Below, in pieces: positions 23,901 through 35,700 of a DNA stretch of 64,000 bases. Position 1 is the first letter of the stretch. The number at the start of each line of letters is the position of its first letter. This DNA is from Homarus americanus. Its lineage: Eukaryota > Arthropoda > Malacostraca > Decapoda > Nephropidae. Made by a program: the position numbers and the translations under genes. The stretch is taken from contig NW_024720711.1 of the NCBI RefSeq assembly GCF_018991925.1, forward strand, positions 4,616,596-4,680,595, written 5' to 3'. The notes beneath the pieces are model-generated. The model did not search any database. It had not been told where the DNA came from and saw only the letters and a program-made list of their open reading frames with translations.

Positions 23901-26900
23901 GTGTATTTCAAGATAATTTTCTTTAAATCAACACTGCACTGCATTATATATTGTCAATATGTAAAATATATTTCAAAATGACCAATAATTTGCTTGGAAA
24001 CACAGAAAAAAAGCATTTAGTTGAAGAGAGTCTCAAGCAAGATGTTACCTCCACTGAAAACAGAGAGAGACTAACGCCTGTCTGGTGTGTTAACAGGCTG
24101 GATGGCACGCTAGAAACTAGTTTCTTTACCTTCAATTATGTTCAATAATTGTTAAAATGACTAAAAAAGTTAATATTAAACTTTTAAAATTATTGAATAG
24201 TATAAACTTCTTGATATTTACTAAAATAGTAAGGAATTTAAGCCCTAAAACCGATTACTGTATTGGCGGACTAATACTACAGCTGGTGGACTGTCAAATG
24301 CAAGCGAAAACATGTTGAAGTCGGCTCGTAAAAAAATCTTTAATCGAGGGATTGCTCGTTAACCGAAGTTAAGAATCTTATGGAAGGTAAATCGTTAACC
24401 GAAATCTCGTTAACCGAGGGACCACTGTACTTGCCTACATTAAACAGTATTTCACACATCATTTATTTTTTAATTATTTCATTGCTTTATTATTTATACA
24501 CTGTATTGCTAAATGGTTAACCTGAATATTCAAATGCAGTTACCTATATAAGTTTGAATGAAATTAATATTGGAAACACAGCTGCTCCTCGACTTATGAC
24601 GGGGTTAGGGACCCAAATCCAGGTCGTAAGTCGAAAATGCTTAAATAATACATAGAAAATAAAAAAAATGGTGTGTATTTTTTTCTTCTCAGCACCACAA
24701 ACTCTCACTTTTAAGCTTGTCAGCCATTTTAAAGTGAATTACAAACGAAAATTTTGTCAGTATACAGCATAATCACTAACGTTGGGACTCGAAAATACGT
24801 AATTTGACAAAACTTTGGTACGACTGAAGCGGTTGTATGTCTGTGTGGTCTTAGGTCGAGTATGTCGCAAGTCGAGGAGTAGCTGTACCTGTACAGTACA
24901 GCTTTTACTTAGGTTGATATGGAAAATATAATACAGCATTGACATTCTGTTGCCTGTGCTCTGATGCACTTTTTTGTGGATTTTCAAAGAATAAGTTATT
25001 TATTTTTGTTTTACATATGTTACCAGTACAGTAATATACTACAGTACACAGTCCTTTTCTCTGCAGTTGTCTGTTTTAGTGATACCGGTAAGTGGTGTTT
25101 TGTGGTTATTTTGCCATACTTTTTTTTCAGACAAATTAGAGCTTGCAGATTAGGGGTTGGATTCATGAAATATTGTATGATACACATTCCTTGTAACTGA
25201 AGATGTAATATATCTATCAGTGTGATGTAACTCATAATACAAAAATTATGACCTAAAAGAGCATTAATATTACACTTGAGATTCCCATAATTGGATCCAT
25301 TCACTTAGCAACTGTTAGGAGATAAAATTGCACCTCCAGTCTCTGCTGAAGGTGGGTGGCTGACTAACCACTCAACAACAAAGAAAACCACCTCACTCAG
25401 CTCCTCTTCACACCTCACTTGTCCTACTCAGTTGTTGGCTCCCTAGGCCACATCTCTCATGTTACATTTATTATTAATGTATCATGCCATAATGGATGTT
25501 TATAATGTACCAGAGGCTGACTTTGGTAGTGAGTACAGTAGTATGTAAGTGGAGTGCTGTGGGGAGAGTACCAATTGTTTGGTGTTTTGAATGCCCAATT
25601 AGGGCAAAGTTTCAGAGTACCACTGTACAAATATGAAGGCAAACATTGTATAGGTGATAAGTCTATCATCTTAACTGAGATTTTCAACATGTACAATTGT
25701 GGAGAAAAAGAATTATGCAGGCAGGGAGGGAGAGAGGTGGTGTATGGGGGGATAGAGGTAGGTGGAGACTTGGCAATTAAAAGTCTGTGATTTTCTTTCC
25801 ACACCACAAATAATTTTTTTAGTTTAATTATGAAGCAGGCACAGCTTACACTTTCTCCATGCCAAATTCTTTTTGTCCACAACTGCACTTCCAGATACTG
25901 TATGAGCTCAGTTTCCATATGAGCCAGGTGATGACTGCTGCCACATAACTTGAAAATATCATACTAGTGGCCATAACTTACTTAGTTAAATATTTTTCAA
26001 AGAAAACCTTATCATTAGGTGAAGAATCTGTGCGGCTGAGAAGACCCGGCCTGGTACAGCCTCCAAGGGTGGAAAATGCCAGTAGTAGTGACTCCCGGGG
26101 GTCTGATGGGGCTCCTGTAGCCCCTCCGAGAATTAAGAGGAATTCGTCCGCTGGATTGCCTCGGCATAGTGCTATCGACTCGTCTCCCTTTATCCATAAT
26201 GAATGGCGTTGTAAGTACTATAATTTCATTCAGTTTGTGCACCATCATTTTCATGAGAGAGAGGGATTTTATGTCAGTGTCTGTGTAATATATTATGGAT
26301 CATCTGCGGTGGTACAAGGTGAAGTGTATCCCTGACAATATGGTTTAAGTTATCATTGGTGTTTTATCATCTTGTCACTCCAGTAAAGTACTGTACTTGG
26401 GTGACAAGACATTATACACAATCTATATGTTAGGAAGAACAGAATGGTTGATGCAGTAAAGATTATACATATACTATTGTATATTCATGTCTTAAAGCTG
26501 ATGGGTTTGAATTGAAAATACAGTATTAATAAATCAATATACCCTGTATAACATTTTATACACCCATATGTACTCAGACACATCCCAATACTCGTACTAC
26601 TGTACATTACATCACTGACTGGTTGAATGCTCATGTGTGATGCTTGCCAAAACCTAATAACAATTACGTAGACTTAGTGATACATAATAAGAATGTACAT
26701 AACAAGTGTCGCTGTGATCAATGCAATATAATGTAATGTGTTTTGCAGTAAAAATAGATCATATAGTGTAACCAAGAGTATACACAATACAAAGAAGGTG
26801 CATGATGTTACACCAGTGCGATGTTGCACCAGTGCAATGAGTAGTAATGGGAGGGACTGTAACTTTGTCAACTCTCTATGCAACTATGCAGTTTTCTCTT

Positions 26901-29900
26901 GGAAATGGAAATGCCAAAACTCAGCTTTGAAAACTCACAGGAAGTGAGTACAGAACTTAATGTTGGACAGCAAGTGAAATAATACCAATGATCAGTAGGA
27001 CTAATATTTATCAGAATTACAACATTCTGACCCCGATCCTGTATTAACATGTTGAAGTGTTTCTGTAGACATCCTCGAAATTTTAGTTTTTGTACACAGT
27101 ACAGGTATATAATTGTATTGTATCATAATAGGCAAAGTGTGCACAGATAATAATGCACATAGCATAGGCTGATGTGTGGGGGAGGTGAAGGTTGTTGGGA
27201 ATAAGATTGTGTGACATAAATTGGCCACTCAGTGTATATACTGTAGGTGACAGTAGATACAGTACTTTGGAAAACCCATATACCCCTGTAAAGAGTTAAG
27301 ACATAATTATGGTGTCTAGTTTCTACATTGAAATATAAAGCATACTGTACTGTACTGTATTTTTATTTAATATTATGTGTTAAGATCCAGTTACATATTC
27401 TGGATTAATTTAGTGGGTTTAATTCTTGTTAAATCCATGTCTTAACTAATACATCACAGTATAAGAATACTGTATGAAGAGGAAAAGAGTATTGTGTGTG
27501 AGTTAAAGAACCCTTAAGATAACACAGTACAGTACTGTACTGTATATTCATTATGAACATAGTGCAGTGCAGCATTATCATGAATTGTAAATTTATGAAG
27601 AAAGATATGAGAGATTAACCTTTGAAATATATTGCAGGTTTATCAGATACTCAAGACAACTACCGACAGACCATCCTCACCACCAAACAGGTAAGACTAC
27701 TTATTATTACTGTACTTGTACATTAATATTGATACTGACTGAATACATATGACCCAGATTCTGAAACATTACTCATTTTTAGAGATAAGTGCAACCTGTT
27801 AATGCATGAAATTTTATTATATAACTACAGTATTTTTTATTTGTAGAAGTAGCTTGTTAAAGTGTGTTTCAGCCCCTAAGTAATATTTCAGAATTATGGT
27901 TCAGTGAATGAATGTCGACTCACATCCTGCCATGGCCCGTTAGGCAATACCTTTGACATCCTGGAATATGAGATAAAGTACTTTGATTGTGGGCAGTAAG
28001 ATGATGTGTACATATTGTTTTATAGTAACCTCAACCTTAAGGAAGCCAGGAGTGTATCTGATCTGACTTCCTTACTTTTAAACTAAACATATTACAGCAT
28101 TCATGGTTAAGAAATTTAGTTGTTTTCTAAAACCAGACTCTGCCATCAGAAGTAAGTGGCTTATATTGACTTGATTCTATCTAGTCACCCTAGAGCCTGA
28201 TGGTGAAAAATACCAACTTTCTTGTTTTATACAGGAAGGGCTGAAGTATCACTTCTACTAGTCCGGGGTGTGATGTGTGGCTGGCGCTGGCTAGCAATTC
28301 CTGCTTATCTCTTCATGTACTCCATGAAGATACGACTATTGTGCTCGCGCCAGCCAGCCTGTAGGAGCATTGTGGTGTTATATTTTTGTGTTTAAACAGA
28401 CTAATATATGTGTGTGCAATTGTGCTAATGAGTGTGTAGTGTTTGTGAAAAGTGCAATGTTTAATTCTTATATATTTTGATAAACAATTAAGTTGTTCAA
28501 TTATATCTTGACAGTATTTACATCTTAGTATTAAATGTGAGTTTTTTGCATTTCACTGCTGTACAATTCATGAGGTTTTCCTTTTGACAAAATTAGTCAA
28601 TAACTCACCAAGATGTCTGCTATTAGTGGCAGGTGTTTGTAGGGAGGAGCACAATATTGCTTACTTACAGGACTAGTGAAGTAGGTCTCCTCTCATTTAA
28701 TTGATCAGCATTTTTATACTGGACTGTATCCTAGATTCATCAACCGGTTGAGTGATCAGTTTATTTTCTATACCTATTTGTTATTTAATTAAAAATTAAA
28801 AGAATATATAAATACTGTACTGTACTTTTGATGGAAAACAATACTGTACAGCTGTTTTAGTTCACAACAAGTCAGGCATTGAGCTCAGTACCTGCACAGT
28901 ACATTTGTAGAGGTATGTACCGGGTAATGCTTCTTTGACCTGTCAGGAATAATTTTGCAATTCTCCTAAGTTTTACAGAACTGGGATGTAAAACATACCA
29001 GTGTAGTGTCCCCCCCCCCCCCAATAAAAAAATTTAGGTTGACTATTTTAACTGTCCAAAAAAGATTAATTTAGCCAATAATTTTTTAGTCTTTACTAAC
29101 AACTACTGTACTAACCTCATAATTTTGCACCCTGTGTCAGCAGTGTAAAAGAGGAATACACCTGTGAAAATTTGCAGCACTTCACCCAAGTTACCAAGGC
29201 AATTTGCGATCAATTGCACCCAAGCAACCATTATTGATTACCATAATATTTTTAATATAATGGGGTCAATATTTTGCATGTGTAGTGGTGAAGCATTTTA
29301 TCACAAAGCATCATCCTTATCTTTAAAAATTTATTCATCTTCTGACCAAACTTGTAAAGCTGATGCTTCAACAAGCTTATGGATGAGGCATCAGAAGAGA
29401 AATGCCTCTTTTAGAGACAATTATTGGTCACCCTGTCAAGACCATTGATAACGATGACCTGTATTTGTTCAATATTTTTAATGTAAACCATGGATATACA
29501 TGCCACATACATACATGAATACACATATACATACAGAGTGAACCTTCGAAGATTCAGACCCAGTAAATTTGGACAAAATTGAGGGTTTCGGGGGCGAAGA
29601 AGCATTCCCAAAACAGAGCAAAGATCATCTTAAGCCTGTGTAATTAAGATGTCAGTGCGTGAGACACAGGTGCCCAAGGCAGGAAACATAAACAGAGTTG
29701 TCAATTGTTGTTTGTAGGAATATTATTCATTCACTCTAGTAATGATACAATGTTTCTCATTTTGTTATCATAGGTAATTGCATGGTTTATGTAATTTGTT
29801 TATCACTGTGCCCATCACCATTTTCAAATTAGACTACAAGATATGTATTTCTCCCATCTGTACGCCTGGCAACAGGAGCAGTAAAGGGAGTTAGCAACTA

Positions 29901-32677
29901 CATTTGCTAGTTAGTGCATCGGTTGCTGTTGTAACTCATCACTCCTCCCTGCCATATTTCACTGGATTTGCTGTTATTATTAGTGTTTACTGACACAGTA
30001 TAATAGTGCTTAATGGTGATTAATCATGGCATTGTAGCCAGGTTAGATTCGTCACTAACACCAGGTTACTGGGCCATGCTGTGAGGTGTTATGGTCGTTT
30101 TTCAACTCGTATTTTCGGGTAGATATACCTAACTTTCTTCATTTATTTTTACTCGGTTACATACACACAGCATCTAACATACATATTGTCAAAAACGTAA
30201 AAGAAATAATTGTCCTAAGGGCAAACACATGAGGGAATATACATTTCTTTGCACACAAGATAGCTGGCTCAGTGAGGGAGCGGGTGGAGAACGCAGAGTG
30301 TAGGGGGTGAGGAGCGTTGCTAGAGAATTGGCGTCCCAACTGGTCTCCTTTGCTATGATGAAGCAGGGAGTGTATGCAAATGGTGAATGTGTTAGACTTT
30401 CATTTGGCTTCTATTTACTGATTTGGCAATACAGTATTATTTGTTGTAACTTATTTATTGGTATTATATTTATTTATTCCTCACATTTCCTGGTACAGTA
30501 CTGTACGGTATATATTATTTTAAGAAAACTATGGCTACGGGAGGAAAATACACACGTTTTTTCCTAAATACTCCCTTCTAAAATGGGGGGTGCGTCTTAT
30601 ATGCCATAAAATACGGTACTGTATTTTTTTTTTTTTTTTATAATTACTTATCGTTTTTATACAATTAGTACATTCGCCGGAAGATACGAACAATCAGCAT
30701 TTTCTGACAGGTGGTCCCTTCTTTTAGTCCAGATGTTCAAGGGTTCACTGTATATTTATTATTATTATTAAGAGCACCCCCCAATTTCCCCAAAGAAGTT
30801 AACTTTCAACTATACAGTATTGAAAATCGATTATCTACACTTTTTTGGGGATGAACTTTACTAGTTTTTGTTTGAAAGTAAATATTCTCGGATTACTGTG
30901 CAACTAGATGCTTATAGTACATCATCATCAACACCACTCACTGGGGACACGTAAACTCCTCTCCACACACTATCACTGAGCCAGGTGCCTGAGTGTCCAA
31001 TTTCTCCTTATTTCGTCTCCTGTATTATATGTGGAAAATTACAGTACTGTACTGTACATAAAAGAAAATTATTCTATACAGGGGAGTCCTCGGGTTACGC
31101 TCGGGTTCCGTTGCTGAGGATGTTCTTAAGTAAAAAACGTATGTAAGTCGAAACACATGCTATGTGCATACCATACTTTTTTTTCCCCAGGCATTAGCGC
31201 ACCCGGGCACAAGTCATTTTATGACCCACATCAAGGCCTGGTGGTCGAAAATATAATAAAATAATAATAATAATAATTATAATATTAATTAAACTTAATA
31301 TAAATTATAATAATAATAACAATACTGTAATAGTAATAATAAAGAGCCATACATAAATACAAAAAATACAAAAATATCAATGCAGGTGCTCCTCTATTTA
31401 AGAACTTTCAACTTACAAACTTTCAGAGATACAAACATCATCACTGAGGGGGGGGGGGGGTTACCTGCCAGAACATGTGTTTAATGCGGATGAGACTGGA
31501 TTATTTTGAAGAAAATTCCAGATAGAACAAACATTACCTAAGAGGAAAAGAGTGAGCCAGGTTTTAAGGCTATATTGAAGGGTGTAGCTGTACTAAATAT
31601 CCATAATCTTTTCATTTTTTACAACATGTTTGATATCTACAAGAGTAAAGTTGGACTTACAAACAAGCCTCAGGAACGTAGCTCGTTCATAAGTAGAGGA
31701 GCACCTGTAGTGAGAAATGATTTATGTATGTGGTGTTGTCAAGGTAAGAGAAACAATTGAGACCCTTGCAATTGTGTGTAAATGAGGCAGAAAGTCAGGT
31801 CAGCAACCTGGGACTTAGTCACAATTTTTCTGGTGCCATTGGCAGCAGGTTCTACCATTAGACAACAAATTATGCTTCCAATATCTTCCCAGGCGGTAGT
31901 ACCTCCCTGTTTGATAGCTACCCAAGTCCTTAGATACATCTAAAATCACGTAATTTAAGAGAAAATAAATAAAATTACGAAATGCAGTAAATAAAAGTGG
32001 AATATAAGTGAACAGGTAAAAAAAAAATACTGTAAATTTAAAGTTTAAACTCTTTCGTATTGGCGGGCTATTGTAAGTCTGATGTTTGTGAGTCAGGGAG
32101 CCCCTAAATTCTTAAATTTCGGAGGCAAATTATGTATAATAAAAATGTAGACTTGTAAGAAAAAGTTTGGCATTTGGAAGTAAACAAAGGTTTGGCGGTG
32201 TGGAGAATGCTGACAATGTAACAAGGGAGGGTGGACGTTGCCTCAGCTGATGGCTGAGAAGCTAACTTGCTGGCAAACCAAATATTTTGCACCTGTGTGT
32301 GCTAACATGTTTTACTCCAATGACTTTAAAGCATCACTTTTTAAACATATCAAGCCAGCCCACACTGAAATCAGAGTTCAGTGGAGTTTTCAGCTCCGTA
32401 TAGACTGTCCTGGTCATTTTACTTTTTTTAATACTGTACACTTTACCACTTTACATTTCCTTTTAGCACTGTTAAACTCAGTTCTATCACTTTGGTATTT
32501 GTTTGAGCACTTCATTAAAACAAAATAAAATTAATATGAAACAAATGGTACAGAGTTCACCTGGCCTGATGCTTGAATCACCAGCATCATAGGTAAAGCA
32601 TCTGTGACCATGCTGTTTGTGTCATGTAAATAAAGCTGCCAGAATTTAGAATAACGCGATTATTCACCTCAAGTCAT

Positions 32678-32709
<32 letters not shown>

Positions 32710-35700
32710 TTCCTACTTATTGTTCACTTTGCTGCTAATCTCATCTGGTTTCTCATGAGTACAAATATAAAATTATTTTCAGTGGCGTAGCAAGACCATG
32801 TGCCGCCCCACCACAGCTACATCAAAGCATTTCGTTGAGAAGCTTCCTCGATAAAATTACTATTAGGTATAAGTTGCATGTGTCGGTCATTTATATTTTC
32901 AGTTAGTCTGTAATTTATTGTTCGGTCACAGCTGATGATGATCATTTGTATTTTCTGGATAATCTAAGAAAATTTGTGTTGTCATTTATCACCTAAAATT
33001 AAACCTACTCTATAGGATCAATGAAAATGTTGCTGTGTCCATTATCCTGTTTACATGTTAATTAACCTTTTCATTGCTAATTATTCTTTGAAATATATGC
33101 ATAGTAATCATCTGGCATTAGCCTGCATGAAATTCAGTGTTAAACCGAATTAGCTGGAATTTTGTCTGACCTCTCTTGAGTTTTATCATTTGAACCACAG
33201 TTTGGTTTGTTTTACAAAAATAACTTTGCATTTCTGACATGGTTACCCTTCACTGTTAAAAATTTAAGGGCTGAATAAAACATAAGACAAAATGAACTGC
33301 ATGTATTACACTTTTAATGGAATACTAAAAATATGTTATTGAATTAGATACAGGGTATCACTTTTTTAATAATTTTTAATCAATAAACCATATATTTGCT
33401 TTGTTTTCTAAATACTGTAATAGCTGACTTATACAGAAGCATCTTTTATTGCAACTTGCTAATTTACAATTTTTTTATAGCCTTGAGTAAAGCAAACACA
33501 TCTATTTCATGATATTAACAGTGTATGGAATCACCTGAAAATAAAGAAATAATCCATGCAGTAGGTGTACTGCCCTTCTATTTTGTGAACATTATGCTCA
33601 TCAAACATTCCTTTATCCGTTGATTAACTTGCAAGAATATTACGAAACACTATCTCTTGCATGTAGATCATGATGGGCATTATGCATACACATTATTTAC
33701 ATATTGCAAAACACAAACACTAGGATCTTGAGTGGTGAGCACAGAGCACTAACCTGTGTGGACACGTGGCAAACAGCAAACCAAGAAGTGAATGTGTACC
33801 GTACCGCTGATCGTGCTTTGCTGCCTGGAGTCCCCTATATTCGTGGGGCAGGGGATATCTGGGCATGGAAGTACATGCTTATTAATTATTGATAATGTAT
33901 TATTATTTTTGGACCTATTACTAATACTTTTCAATAGTCGTCTACACCTTCATGTAAAAAGAAAATGGATCGGTTAATTTTATATCTTGGAAGGAATTTT
34001 GCCGCCTCCCACAGATTGCCACTTGGGGCAGTTGTTCCACTCCCCCCAATGCCAGTGATTATTACTGTACTACTGTACAGTATATGTGTTTCACATATTA
34101 TCTTTATGATTAGCTTATAATCATTGTATACACCAAAAATCTTCATTAAAAAACATTGTATTGTATCTCTGCTTTTCTAATGGGAATCTATGGGAAAATT
34201 TGCTTTGATTTACAGAAAGTGAATTCATAAAAGGTTTTTCAGAAACAAAACCTTTTCGTAAATTGTAGGGTACCTGTACTCTCAATACCCAACCAGGCTG
34301 CCCTCTTAATTTGAACAGGGTTTTTTATGTTACATTTTCACTCCACACATCCATCTTACCATTCTCATTTTACCTGAAGATATTTGATCTTTTACGGATT
34401 GGTAGTTAGGGTTAGATTCCTTTATTGTGTAATAAAATGTAGATGTTGTCGGACCTTGCATGGGTTTTGATATGTGGTAGAAATGAGTGTTTATAAAGCT
34501 AGAATTATTGTGATCAAATATTCAGTTTTTCTGGTAGCAGATACATTACTGTACCAGTTTTGTGTCTACAGTCTACTTCAACATTGTATGCAATAATTGC
34601 TGAAATAAGTGCATGGCTTTTTCCATGTGTATTTTGAAGATTTTTTTTTCTTCATAGATTTCAAACATGAATATACTCTTAGATTTAAGCTACAAATTCA
34701 AAATAGAAGTTTTGATCCCCTTTTGTATTTTTTTTTTATAAAAAAATGTTAGAAAAGAAATTGAAAGTGAAGTAACAAAGGTGATAGAATATACTGTATG
34801 TGTTAAGGTGTTCTTGTTCTACTGCTTTAACATTAAATAGTCATGATACAAAAGTAATATTTAAAGTTAGGCATTGGATTTTTTTTTTATCTAGACACAA
34901 GAAGAAAACCTTTATTTTTATTTTTTTTTTTTTTTACAGAATTGGCCAATGAGTGATGATGAGCCCCCACCTGCTGTTCCTGCCAAGACTGCCGCTGCAT
35001 ACCAGTACCCTGATCCACCACCACCGCCCCCACCACCTCACTCTCGTATCTCTAATCTTAACCACCTACCTCCTACCCACTACTCTCCGTATACACAGCC
35101 ACCCCCACCCAAGCCCATACAACCCCAGTCATCACACATATTGCAGCATCCACAACACCTGTCACAGTCACTCGCCACATCCTCACCCTCTTCAGTGTAC
35201 CAGTCACCCTCGTCACTATCGCCCTCCCAGCATCCCAAACATCAGTCCCCGTCACACCGTCGAGATCCTCAGCACAGACTGCCAACAGAGCCAGAAACAA
35301 TCCCAAACCAGAGGCCCTCGCCATCGACAAATCCAGTAGTATTAACCTCAGCCAATAATAATGCCTCTGTCGTAGCTCAGAGTAGAGTTGAGGATGTAGC
35401 AGCCAATGAGAGTAGTTCAGAAAGCTCTGATGATGAGGGTATTTTTCACAAGTTCTCAGCCCCTAATATCTTTAAAAAGTGGCGAGCCAACAACAAACAA
35501 ATAATCCCACCAATGCCATCTTCTCCTAAAACTGCATTTTACCCACTTTCTTCTAAAGACACGAAGGAGGAGAAAGACACCCAGAAGGACATGAGGGGAT
35601 TACGAGAAACAAATAAAGAAACTGGATTATCCTTGCCAACATCCCCAAAACCCCTAGCAAAGGCATTTGGAAAATTAAAACTGAACTCAAAATCAGTAGC

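Larger units (their letters stand above)
24886..29533. other. PTP intron sequence around exons 26019 and 27638
   Basis: Apart from the two short exons, AT-rich intron with abundant GTACTGTAC-like words. A hairpin-forming stretch is at 28276-28360. A C9-10 run is at 29011-29021. No other gene recognised. Confidence 0.45.
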
